Positions 14,886-22,242 of a stretch of DNA of 34,887 bases are shown here, piece after piece. The notes below the pieces were generated by a model. The model saw only the letters and a list, made by a program, of their open reading frames with translations, was not told where the DNA came from and did not search any database. How positions within the stretch are numbered: the stretch's first letter is position 1; each line of letters starts with the position of its first letter. A program made the translations under genes and the position numbers. The stretch comes from a virus. The stretch is taken from positions 1-34,887 of IMG/VR virus record IMGVR_UViG_3300021079_000225; one strand, 5' to 3'.

Positions 14886-17048
14886 TTAATAAATATTACG
14901 ATAGATTAAATTATCAACAGGTATATCCAAAGAATTTAAATTGTTAGAAGGAATGTTACCATAGATTAAATCATCAACGGGAATGTCTGCGGCATTTATA
15001 TTGTTCGCAGGAATATTACCATAAATTAAATCATCAACGGGAATGTCTGTGGCATTTATATTGTTCTCAGGAATATTACCATAGATTAAATCATCAACAG
15101 GTATATCTAAAGAATTCAAATTATTTGAGGGAATATTACCATAGATTAAATCATCAACAGGGATTGGTAAATAAGTTAAATCATTTGGTGTTATGAAACA
15201 ATCAGGACAATCAGGATTTAATAAATTATACTTGTTTTTTAATATTCTAAAGTTGTGTTTAATTTGAGAAGCGTTTAATGGTTCTGTATACATTCTAAAT
15301 GCACTCACATCACCAATCATACTACCACCAAAAATCTCTTCTAACTCAATATGTGTTGTAAGTCCCGAATAAATTGTATGGTCTAAATCATTTGTTGTTA
15401 AACATTCAGGGTCTTGTTGATAAGTAAGGTCATTTAATGTTTCAGGACATCCACCAGAAAAAGTTAAATTATCGTGAAGTCCTTGAGTACCTCCACCCAA
15501 AGAAATATTATAACCAACACCAATTTGTTTTTCTTTTTCAACATTTAATAATCTTGGAATAATTTCTTCAAAGTTTTCGGTAACCATAAAAAGTTTACCA
15601 TTAACATAAAACTTAAGGGTTCCCATTCTAAAGTTTTTTTCTTCAGTCCACATATCTGTGAATGTTACAACTTCAGTTGTTGCTGGGTCATAAGGTTGTT
15701 CTCTTGTTGTTGGTGGCTCAATTAAACTAACACTTCTATTTTCTATTGTTGCAAAATATTCCGTCTTGGCTAACAATCCAATTCCACCTTTATCATATAA
15801 ATCGCAGACATCCATCCACGTATATCGTTGGAATACTGCATCAATTTGAACCCAATGTTCATAATTAATATATGGTGTTAATTTACATTCATCAAATATA
15901 CCTCTTGTTGAACACCATTCAGTTATAGATGTTCCCGTAACATATGTTAATCCTGTTAGACAAACTCCACTATGTTCACACCCTCCTGTTATTCTATATG
16001 TTTTAACACATAATCTTGGATTTCCCGTATCACCACTTAATCGTAACGATATTCCATTTGAAACACCATCATATAATGGGTCTTTTTCAGGGTATTTGGC
16101 GGTTGAATCACAACCACAAGGACAACCACAATTACAATGTGTTATTGTTCCTCCTGATGGTTGATAAACTTCAAGACACATTGACGATGTGTTCGCACTA
16201 CTAGCACACCCACAAGTATGCATACAAGTTAAACCTGACGTAACTCTTGTATATCCTGAATCTTGTTTTGGAGAACCATCGGCATAATGATAAAATTTAT
16301 TCTCGGCTCTCGCTCCCATATAAAAGAATGTTCCCTTATTGTCTGGGTATCTATAATTAAGACCAACACTTGTGTCACCACTCCATCTGTATCTTAACAT
16401 AAATTCAGATGTCCACCCCAAATCAACTCTTTGTGGAAATACCTGATAATCATATCCTGCGATTTTATAAAATCCTTGAAAAAATCCTCCGTCTAATTTC
16501 GCAACATATCCAATGTCTCCACCAACATTCTCATACGATAAATTATATGTATATGAGTCATCATTCCATAATCTATTTTCAGTTGTGGTAAAACCTGTGA
16601 TAGGGTGCATTTTCATTCTCCTATCGTATTTGTATCTACTAAACTTATCTGTTGTACCTGAATATAATCCTGTTGTTATTTCTATGGTTTCACCAGACAT
16701 ATTCTGAACTAAACCATTATCAATTCCTGTCAACCCAACATCACATAATTCTGTTGTGACTACACAAAAGTTGGGGTCAATATTTTTTGGGTTCCAATAA
16801 TTTTCAGAAACAATTGTATCGGCACTAAACACACAGGGGGAAATTTGACATAATGTTGTCCCACTACTATTTAAGTTAAACTTAAATGGCATTCTATTTC
16901 CATCATTTTCAGCAATTAATAATGGAGAAAAAACAACTTCTTGGTCATAATCTTTCTCGTCTGATGCTAAGCAAATGTCAGTTATTTCATTAACTGGTTT
17001 TAGCCCAAATCTACGAAAATTGTATTGATTAATATTTTGATATGCCAT
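14886..17048 (-). CDS. Large fibre/adhesin-like protein with Cys cluster, LamG-like region and 20-aa tandem repeats
   Basis: 720 aa, first gene of the minus-strand fibre module. Residues 1-270 are beta-rich (SEFMLRYRWSGDTSVGLNYR, FFYMGARAENKF). Residues 275-313 hold nine cysteines, including CMHTCGC and a later HCNCGCPCGCDS, which could bind metal or form disulphides. Residues about 395-605 look like a concanavalin/LamG fold: INYEHWVQIDAVF, GTLKFYVNGKLF, and GDVSAFRMYTEPLNASQIKH, the usual end of LamG-like domains. Residues 629-720 are 4.6 copies of IPVDDLIYGNIPxNNxNxxD. A LamG-type domain suggests glycan or host-surface binding; the repeats may form a shaft. The product is likely a tail or collar fibre. 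Specificity and position on the virion are unknown. Confidence 0.72.
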   Translation of the reverse strand: MAYQNINQYNFRRFGLKPVNEITDICLASDEKDYDQEVVFSPLLIAENDGNRMPFKFNLNSSGTTLCQISPCVFSADTIVSENYWNPKNIDPNFCVVTTELCDVGLTGIDNGLVQNMSGETIEITTGLYSGTTDKFSRYKYDRRMKMHPITGFTTTENRLWNDDSYTYNLSYENVGGDIGYVAKLDGGFFQGFYKIAGYDYQVFPQRVDLGWTSEFMLRYRWSGDTSVGLNYRYPDNKGTFFYMGARAENKFYHYADGSPKQDSGYTRVTSGLTCMHTCGCASSANTSSMCLEVYQPSGGTITHCNCGCPCGCDSTAKYPEKDPLYDGVSNGISLRLSGDTGNPRLCVKTYRITGGCEHSGVCLTGLTYVTGTSITEWCSTRGIFDECKLTPYINYEHWVQIDAVFQRYTWMDVCDLYDKGGIGLLAKTEYFATIENRSVSLIEPPTTREQPYDPATTEVVTFTDMWTEEKNFRMGTLKFYVNGKLFMVTENFEEIIPRLLNVEKEKQIGVGYNISLGGGTQGLHDNLTFSGGCPETLNDLTYQQDPECLTTNDLDHTIYSGLTTHIELEEIFGGSMIGDVSAFRMYTEPLNASQIKHNFRILKNKYNLLNPDCPDCFITPNDLTYLPIPVDDLIYGNIPSNNLNSLDIPVDDLIYGNIPENNINATDIPVDDLIYGNIPANNINAADIPVDDLIYGNIPSNNLNSLDIPVDNLIYRNIY
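14888..14895 (-). promoter_or_regulatory. TATTTAT-type element before the 360-aa gene
   Basis: Coding strand reads AATATTTATTAATAAAAAAA, 13 bases from element to the ATG at 14874, nearly the same arrangement as before the gene at 12241. It lies within the last codons of the 720-aa gene. Confidence 0.35.
14889..15164 (-). repeat. 60-bp tandem repeats at the 3' end of the 720-aa gene
   Basis: Period is exactly 60 bases (20 codons), about 4.6 copies. The invariant part encodes IPVDDLIYGNIP. The variable tail is SNNLNSLD in copies 1 and 4, ENNINATD in copy 2 and ANNINAAD in copy 3. The last copy is cut at IPVDNLIYRNIY just before the stop. Near identity at the DNA level indicates recent duplication or ongoing homogenisation. 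Confidence 0.95.
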
Positions 17049-17055
17049 AACTAAT

Positions 17056-17063
17056 GATAAATA
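17056..17063 (-). promoter_or_regulatory. TATTTAT-type element before the 720-aa gene
   Basis: Coding strand reads GGTATTTATCATTAGTT up to the ATG at 17048. The same bases read GATAAATA on the plus strand, 36 bases before the plus-strand gene at 17100, so a T4-like late promoter facing the other way is also possible. Confidence 0.35.
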
Positions 17064-17076
17064 CCTTAGTTGCTAG

Positions 17077-17084
17077 TATTTATA
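17077..17084 (+). promoter_or_regulatory. TATTTAT-type element before the plus-strand gene at 17100
   Basis: Reads AGTATTTATAGATAAAAAAA, 15 bases before the ATG, matching the arrangement before the minus-strand fibre genes. Its complement is TATAAATA facing the 720-aa gene, the exact T4 late-promoter octamer. The 51-base divergent region therefore holds two such elements in crossed orientation. Confidence 0.4.
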
Positions 17085-17099
17085 GATAAAAAAAAACAG

Positions 17100-17912
17100 A
17101 TGATTACAGAAGATAAAGAATTTTATTCATCACCGTATTATTTTTTATTGAGAGATAAAGGAGATAAATACTCTTTATATTTCTCTGTAGAAGGGAATTT
17201 GACGGAAGCACGTAAGAAAGACGAGGTTATTCACTTTGCAAAAAATAAAGGTGTTAAGGTTAAAAATCACCTTAAAAAAATTGCCAAAGAGAAAAAAATA
17301 AAAACAACTAAAGGTCTTAAAACGGATTTAGAAGAATTGGTAAATGCCGATGGTTCTTTTTCAAATTCAAATATACCAATTCTTGACCCAAAACTTCACC
17401 CAAGAAAAACTATGGACCAAACAGTTGCGGCGGCAAGAATTACAAATGACCCTATTTCTCGTGGATATAGAAGTTATTATGGTGAATCTGTTGAAGAAAT
17501 TGAAGAAATTGATATGTCAGGAGCTTTCGGTTATGAAGAAACTGAAGATATGGATGGTGCTGAAACTTACAAATATCTTGTTAAGAAAATGGATATGGAC
17601 CCAGAGGAAGCAAAAGACAGAACAAAACAAAAAGGACAAGACCCAACAGGTAAAAAAGATAAAAAATCAAAATATTATAAAGACCCAAATTTTATAACAA
17701 GAGCAACTCTATCTGAAATTCAAAAACAAAAGATGATTAAAGTTGTGGAAGATATTTTAATGGGAAAGAAAAATTCAGATAATTCTGATGTTTCAAAAAA
17801 AGATGTTGAGGTTTCAAGAATGTTAAAGAAAAATCTTTCATCATTAAAAAGACAAGCAGAAAAAGAAGGAATTTCAATTTCTAATTTAATAAAAGTATTA
17901 AGAAGTGAATAA
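17100..17912 (+). CDS. Unknown phage protein, charged, 270 aa
   Basis: I start at ATG 17100 (MITEDKEFYSSPYYFLLRDK); an in-frame TTG at 17070 would add 10 residues through the TATTTAT element and is less likely. The protein is highly charged: Lys-rich N-terminal third (KKDEVIHFAKNKGVKVKNHL), an acidic stretch near residues 135-160 (EEIEEIDMSGAFGYEETEDM), then a Lys-rich helical end with KGISISNLIKVLRSE-like character. No enzyme motif, signal peptide or membrane segment. First gene of a five-gene plus-strand set; it overlaps the next gene by 8 bases. A structural or assembly role is plausible from context but cannot be shown. Confidence 0.75.
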   Translation: MITEDKEFYSSPYYFLLRDKGDKYSLYFSVEGNLTEARKKDEVIHFAKNKGVKVKNHLKKIAKEKKIKTTKGLKTDLEELVNADGSFSNSNIPILDPKLHPRKTMDQTVAAARITNDPISRGYRSYYGESVEEIEEIDMSGAFGYEETEDMDGAETYKYLVKKMDMDPEEAKDRTKQKGQDPTGKKDKKSKYYKDPNFITRATLSEIQKQKMIKVVEDILMGKKNSDNSDVSKKDVEVSRMLKKNLSSLKRQAEKEGISISNLIKVLRSE

Positions 17913-18372
17913 AGATTTATACGATAAAGAAATAGAGTTTCCATCAGACAAACAGGAACATATGAGAGTATGTTTCAAACAAGCTGTTGGTGCTGACGAA
18001 AATGTGGAGGGGTTCATTAGAAATAAAGAACTTCAAGGACAGAAATTTATATCGTACAAACAACTTAAAAGGATTAAAAACTTTTTTGATAATTTCAAAG
18101 GAAACCATAACGAATTACCATTCATATTAAATGGTGGTGTTGAAATTAAAAATTGGGTTAATGATGAGTTAAGAAAAATGAGAGAATTCATCAAAATGAA
18201 TAAAACAAATAAAATGAACACTGGAATGCAAAACCAATTCATTGATACTCATCAGAAAAAAGATTTTACAAATGTAAGAGCGTCCCAAGAACATTCTAAA
18301 ACTGTTGATAAATATAATCAATCAGTAACAGAAAGTTTAAGACGAATAAACGAATTAATATCAAAAATATAA
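17905..18372 (+). CDS. Unknown phage protein, 155 aa, GTG start
   Basis: Starts with GTG inside the end of the preceding gene (GTGAATAA overlap), giving MNKDLYDKEIEFPSDKQEHM. The sequence is basic and helical: KFISYKQLKRIKNFFDNFKG, an NELPFILNGGVEIKNWVNDE segment, then a Lys/Asn-rich middle and a final helix (ESLRRINELISKI). No known family recognised. The tight overlap shows co-translation with its neighbour. The 'FILNGG..I..WV' segment recurs, as I recall, in hypothetical phage proteins, but this is not a functional clue. Confidence 0.75.
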   Translation: MNKDLYDKEIEFPSDKQEHMRVCFKQAVGADENVEGFIRNKELQGQKFISYKQLKRIKNFFDNFKGNHNELPFILNGGVEIKNWVNDELRKMREFIKMNKTNKMNTGMQNQFIDTHQKKDFTNVRASQEHSKTVDKYNQSVTESLRRINELISKI

Positions 18373-18376
18373 TAAC

Positions 18377-18670
18377 ATGGCACAACAAACAACTGTAGAT
18401 TTAAATCAAACAGAACAAAACGCACTAACAGCAATTGCTGTTGCAGAAAGAGCAAAACTTATTCCTAAGAATGATTACGATTCTATTGGAAATGAATATT
18501 CGGCGGTGAATAAAGACGCACTTGCAGACGGTGACTCTATGGGTAGAGGAACTGGCGGATTTTTAGATGTATACAACACAGGAGCTGGAACAATAGACGA
18601 TATTGTAGAAAGAAAAAGTGAAGTAAAAATCAATCAATACAACGCATCAAAAGTGTATCCTAATTTCTAA
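18377..18670 (+). CDS. Unknown small phage protein, 97 aa
   Basis: Begins MAQQTTVDLNQTEQNALTAI and contains DGDSMGRGTGGFLDVYNTGA, then GTIDDIVERKSEVKINQYNA. The Gly-rich centre flanked by charged helices suggests a small structural or adaptor protein, but no family is recognised. It starts 4 bases after the previous stop and its stop codon shares a base with the next ATG (TAATG), so it is part of the same translational unit. Confidence 0.72.
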   Translation: MAQQTTVDLNQTEQNALTAIAVAERAKLIPKNDYDSIGNEYSAVNKDALADGDSMGRGTGGFLDVYNTGAGTIDDIVERKSEVKINQYNASKVYPNF

Positions 18671-19050
18671 TGAAACTACAAGAAGCATTAAAAGGTTTAA
18701 TTTGTGAAATTGCTTCTATTGATAGTGTCGTTGATGCTATTAAACAGAAACAAAGAGTTATCATCTATTATGATGGCGATGAGCCAGGTGGTAGGGGTAT
18801 CAGAGAAATTGAACCCGTGTGCTTAGGTGTCAGTAAGGCAGGAAATAAAGTTTTAAGGGCTTGGGATAATGAAGGGGCGTCTCACACAGGATACAAAGGA
18901 GAACAACCCTTACCTGGATGGAGACTTTTTAGATTAGATAAAATCCTAACTTTAAAACCATCTGGAGAAAATTTCACAGAAATGAGACCAAATTTTAATC
19001 CAAATGGTGACAAAAGCATGACTAGCGTTATTATTATAAGTAAATTCTAA
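18670..19050 (+). CDS. Stand-alone WYL-like domain protein
   Basis: 126 aa. After a 20-residue helix, VDAIKQKQRVIIYYDGDEPG, REIEPVCLGVSKAGNKVLRA and GWRLFRLDKILTLKPSGENF follow the WYL pattern (aI...r.v.i.Y ... r.IeP..l..s..g...L.a ... fRldrI..l). WYL domains bind nucleic-acid or nucleotide ligands and normally occur fused to a helix-turn-helix or to CRISPR/defence effectors. Here there is no partner domain. It could sense single-stranded DNA or a nucleotide during infection, or have become structural. It shares one base with the upstream gene's stop. Confidence 0.65.
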   Translation: MKLQEALKGLICEIASIDSVVDAIKQKQRVIIYYDGDEPGGRGIREIEPVCLGVSKAGNKVLRAWDNEGASHTGYKGEQPLPGWRLFRLDKILTLKPSGENFTEMRPNFNPNGDKSMTSVIIISKF

Positions 19051-19054
19051 AAAT

Positions 19055-19672
19055 ATGGACAGATTAACAGAAAAATTAAAGCTTTCAAAAGCTATCATGG
19101 ATAAGGCGGAAGGAATAAAAAGTAGCAATTCTATGAATGGCGGATTACCACCAACATCACTTCAACAATTTGATGTTCCAAACGCAAAATACAATATTCC
19201 TGCAGAATATATGCAAGAAGAAAGACAACAACCACAAAATTATTTATCACAATTACCAACCGTAAATACAAAGCCAGTTGGTGTTCCAACTGTGGATGCA
19301 ATTAAAAATTCAAAACTACCTGACGAAATTAAACGATTGATGATGGAACATCCTATTTCACAACCAGACCAACCAACATCAACATTATCAGATGATTTAA
19401 TTAAAAAGGCAACTAGATTGATGGGTAATACTGAAGGTAGTTATGTGCCAGAATCCGCAAAACCAAGACAAGTTGAAAGTCAATCACAACAAAATTTTGG
19501 TAGTATTGATTATAATATCATTCAAAAAATGATTACCGAAGCAGTTAATGATTCATTAAGAGAAAATGGATTACTTGTTGAGTCATCTGAGAAGGCAAAT
19601 GAAATTTTTACCTTTAAAGTTGGTAAACATATTTTTGAAGGTAAAGTAACAAAAATTAAAAAATTGTCTTAA
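19055..19672 (+). CDS. Unknown Gln/Pro-rich phage protein, 205 aa
   Basis: The N-terminal helix (MDRLTEKLKLSKAIMDKAEG) is followed by a disordered Pro/Gln-rich middle (QEERQQPQNYLSQLP, HPISQPDQPTSTLSDD, PRQVESQSQQNFG) and a helical/beta C-terminus (IIQKMITEAVNDSLRENGLL, then FTFKVGKHIFEGKVTKIKKL). The end looks like a small beta-hairpin domain. No catalytic motif. The layout would suit a scaffold-like or tail-assembly protein, but this is a guess. Last gene of the plus-strand set before a 55-base gap. Confidence 0.7.
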   Translation: MDRLTEKLKLSKAIMDKAEGIKSSNSMNGGLPPTSLQQFDVPNAKYNIPAEYMQEERQQPQNYLSQLPTVNTKPVGVPTVDAIKNSKLPDEIKRLMMEHPISQPDQPTSTLSDDLIKKATRLMGNTEGSYVPESAKPRQVESQSQQNFGSIDYNIIQKMITEAVNDSLRENGLLVESSEKANEIFTFKVGKHIFEGKVTKIKKLS

Positions 19673-19697
19673 CGGCTTTCTTTATTTGACTTAAATT

Positions 19698-19710
19698 GTT
19701 ATATTTTTAG
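19698..19710 (+). promoter_or_regulatory. Candidate promoter of the plus-strand glyco operon
   Basis: GTTATATTTTTAG, 17 bases before the ATG at 19728, differs by one base from GTTATATTTATAG upstream of the 298-aa fibre gene. It fits TAnnTTT of the Bacteroidetes -7 box apart from the final G. A TTTGAC sits at 19685-19690, but its spacing is shorter than usual for a -33 box. This 55-base gap holds no gene and no clear terminator. Confidence 0.35.
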
Positions 19711-19727
19711 AAATATACAAATAATTT

Positions 19728-20936
19728 ATGTCAAAAATCAAAATACTAGTCGTTCCGTCTGATAGAACAGGTGTCGGTAAATTCAGGTCAGTAGACCCTC
19801 ACGTTTTTTTACAAAACTTATACGGTGATGATTTTCATGTTGATATCGTATACGACCCATCATATGATGATATGACGTTTTGGTCTCAATATCAAATAGT
19901 ATCATATCATAGGAGCATCGGTCAAGATTTTGACAAAGCAAACGCTCTAATCCAAAAATTAAATTCTTTAGGTATTATTACCGTTTGTGATATTGATGAT
20001 TATTGGATGCCAGGAAAAGAACACCCAATTCACGACATCATTAAACACAATAAAATTAATGAAAGAATTGTTGCAAATCTTAAAGTCTCAAAATATGTTA
20101 CTACAACAACTACTTTGTTTGCAGACGAAATTAGTAAGTTAAATAAAAATGTTGTGGTTTTTCCAAACGCAATTAACCCAAATGAACCACAATTTAAAGA
20201 ACCAACCTTAGAGTCGGATAGAGTACGAATTGGTTGGTTAGGAGGTTCTTCTCATTTACACGATTTACAGTTATTAGATTTGGGTAGACTAACACCTCTT
20301 AAAGATAAATTACAATTTGTTTTATGTGGTTTTGATATAAGAGGAAGTGTTACTGAAATCAATCCACAAACAAATGAGCACAAAAAAAGAGATATATTAC
20401 CACACGAAACCGTTTGGGCTGAGTATGAAAAAATATTTACACAAAACTTCTCAATTTTATCGGATGATTATAAAAAACATTTATTAAAATATAATCAAGA
20501 ATCATACTCAAATGAATCTAATGAACCATATGTTAGGGTATGGACAAAACCTGTAACATCTTATGCTAAGAATTATTCAAAATTTGATGTATCTTTGGCA
20601 CCAATTAAAAATCATATGTTTAATAGAATGAAATCTCAATTAAAAGTAATTGAATCTGGATTTTACAAAAAAGCGATTATTGCGTCAGATTTAGGACCTT
20701 ACACGATTGACCTAAAACATTGTTTAGACCACGGTAATTATGTTGATGGAAATGCGATGTTAGTTGGAGAAAATAGAAACCATTCTGATTGGTCAAAATA
20801 TATTGAAAAATTAGTTAAAAATCCTAATATGGCAAAAGATATGGGAGAAAGATTATATGAAACAGTTAAAGATAAATACGATTTAAATAAAGTAACAAAC
20901 GATAGAGCACAATTTTATAAATCAATAGTACAATGA
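19728..20936 (+). CDS. GT4-like (GT-B fold) glycosyltransferase
   Basis: 402 aa. The N-terminal Rossmann half starts KIKILVVPSDRTGVGKFRSV, a typical donor/acceptor loop, and has TVCDIDDYWMPG near residue 90. The C-terminal half has VRIGWLGGSSHLHDL, an FDVSLAPIKNHMFNRMKSQL segment and KVIESGFYKKAIIASDLGPY, the E-x7-E-like nucleotide-sugar region of GT4 enzymes, then a closing helix (MGERLYETVKDKYDLNKVTN). Cytoplasmic; donor unknown. First gene of the long plus-strand operon; its stop overlaps the next ATG in ATGA. Confidence 0.85.
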   Translation: MSKIKILVVPSDRTGVGKFRSVDPHVFLQNLYGDDFHVDIVYDPSYDDMTFWSQYQIVSYHRSIGQDFDKANALIQKLNSLGIITVCDIDDYWMPGKEHPIHDIIKHNKINERIVANLKVSKYVTTTTTLFADEISKLNKNVVVFPNAINPNEPQFKEPTLESDRVRIGWLGGSSHLHDLQLLDLGRLTPLKDKLQFVLCGFDIRGSVTEINPQTNEHKKRDILPHETVWAEYEKIFTQNFSILSDDYKKHLLKYNQESYSNESNEPYVRVWTKPVTSYAKNYSKFDVSLAPIKNHMFNRMKSQLKVIESGFYKKAIIASDLGPYTIDLKHCLDHGNYVDGNAMLVGENRNHSDWSKYIEKLVKNPNMAKDMGERLYETVKDKYDLNKVTNDRAQFYKSIVQ

Positions 20937-21634
20937 TAAACATACCAATAACAAAAATATTATTCTTAGACATTGAAACCGTAGGTGTTCAACCTGATTG
21001 GGATTCTTTGGTTAAATCTAACGAAGCACTCTCATTTCAATTTGAACACTATTTTGATTGGTTTCAAAAAAGGTTCCCTGAAGATGCCGACAAAGGTGTT
21101 GGTCAAATGTTTGTTAATAGGTCAGCATTAGTTCCTGAATTTGCAAGGATTGCCTGTGTTAGTGTTGCATTCGTAACAGACAAAGGTGAAACAAAAATGC
21201 AATCATTTAGTGACCCTGATGAAAAGAAAATGTTAATTGAAGTTCAAAAACTTTTACATAGAGTTGGTGAACTTGGTTTCTTTTTATGTGGTCATAATGT
21301 TAAAGGATTTGATATTCCTATGTTAGCAAAACGAATGATTATGAATGGAATATTACCACCAAAAATATTACCAGGTCACGATACTAAACCTTGGGAAGTA
21401 AAGGCGTTAGATACAAAAGAAGTATGGCAATATGGTGGTTATGGGTCAATCGCTTCTCTTGAACTTATGTGTGTTTGTTTAGGTGTTGAATCTTCTAAAA
21501 CAATGGAAATCACAGGCAATAAAGTTCACGATGCTTTTTGGAATAAAAAAGATATTGCAGGTATTGTAAAATATTGTGAAAAAGATGTGTCGGTATTAAT
21601 TGATGTAATAAACAAACTAATAGAATTAAAATAA
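20933..21634 (+). CDS. PolB-type 3'-5' exonuclease, DEDDy family
   Basis: 233 aa. All three exonuclease motifs are visible: ExoI FLDIET (D13, E15), ExoII HNVKGFDIPML (121-131, with the FD Asp at 127), ExoIII Y214-C-E-K-D218. This matches the predicted exonuclease related to the PolB proofreading domain (PF10108-type, DNA_pol_B_exo2), which often occurs in phages as a separate protein. It degrades or proofreads DNA ends with two metal ions. It is linked by 4-base and 1-base overlaps to a glycosyltransferase gene and dut. The phage polymerase has its own exonuclease domain, so this one has another role, perhaps recombination or host DNA degradation. Confidence 0.88.
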   Translation: MINIPITKILFLDIETVGVQPDWDSLVKSNEALSFQFEHYFDWFQKRFPEDADKGVGQMFVNRSALVPEFARIACVSVAFVTDKGETKMQSFSDPDEKKMLIEVQKLLHRVGELGFFLCGHNVKGFDIPMLAKRMIMNGILPPKILPGHDTKPWEVKALDTKEVWQYGGYGSIASLELMCVCLGVESSKTMEITGNKVHDAFWNKKDIAGIVKYCEKDVSVLIDVINKLIELK

Positions 21635-22242
21635 TGGATTTTAACCAAAAAACTAATAAAGAAATTCAAGATTTATTTGAAAAAATAAAAAAGGATTCTG
21701 GCGTAACACCAGACATTAATTATCAAGAAGACCTCATGGATATGTTTGGGTTAAATCTTGATGAAATGGAAGAGGAGATGTATGCTGCCGCAAAAACAAA
21801 AACAGTTAATATAGAAATTGTTCACGGAGATGCTGTTTTTCCAAGATACGCCTACCCATCAGATTCGGGATTTGATTTACATTCAACCGAAGATTTAGAG
21901 ATTAAACCATTTGGAAGAATTTTAGTTCCAACAGGTCTTAAAGTTTCTTTTGAAGAAGGATATGAAATACAAGTTAGACCCAAAAGTGGTTTGGCAATTA
22001 AACAAGGATTAACTGTTCTTAACACACCAGGAACTGTTGACCAAGGATACACGGGGGAAATACAAGTTATTGTTTTTAACACCAACAACCATTCTGTAAT
22101 GATTCCAAAAGGAATGAAAATAGCACAAGCGGTTTTATGTCCTGTGGTTAATGGGAAATATGTTAATCTTCAATTGATTAATCAAGTGGAAGAAAAAGAT
22201 AGGGGAAATAACGGATTTGGCTCAACTGGAATAGGAATTTAA
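21634..22242 (+). CDS. dut: Trimeric dUTPase with N-terminal extension
   Basis: 202 aa. Hydrolyses dUTP to dUMP and pyrophosphate, keeping uracil out of phage DNA and feeding dTMP synthesis. All five motifs are present: I SDSGFDLHS (76-84), II RPKSGLA (115-121), III GTVDQGYTGEIQV (133-145, catalytic Asp136), IV PKGMKIAQ (158-165), V RGNNGFGSTG (190-199) for the C-terminal arm. An additional N-terminal segment of about 55 residues (NKEIQDLFEKIKK, MFGLNLDEMEEEM) is helical and acidic, absent from standard 140-150 aa dUTPases, and may mediate partner binding. It starts one base inside the exonuclease stop and ends directly against the next ATG. Confidence 0.96.
   Translation: MDFNQKTNKEIQDLFEKIKKDSGVTPDINYQEDLMDMFGLNLDEMEEEMYAAAKTKTVNIEIVHGDAVFPRYAYPSDSGFDLHSTEDLEIKPFGRILVPTGLKVSFEEGYEIQVRPKSGLAIKQGLTVLNTPGTVDQGYTGEIQVIVFNTNNHSVMIPKGMKIAQAVLCPVVNGKYVNLQLINQVEEKDRGNNGFGSTGIGI

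Noticed and set aside
17056-17084. Plain T4-type late promoters (TATAAATA facing the gene) as the general rule
   Set aside because: Fits only the divergent region and the palindromic site at 12251-12262; the other starts carry the reverse complement, so I report the TATTTAT orientation and leave the T4 reading as an alternative.
17070-17099. TTG start at 17070 for the plus-strand gene
   Set aside because: It would place the coding region over the TATTTAT element; ATG 17100 has the same spacing to that element as other genes have.
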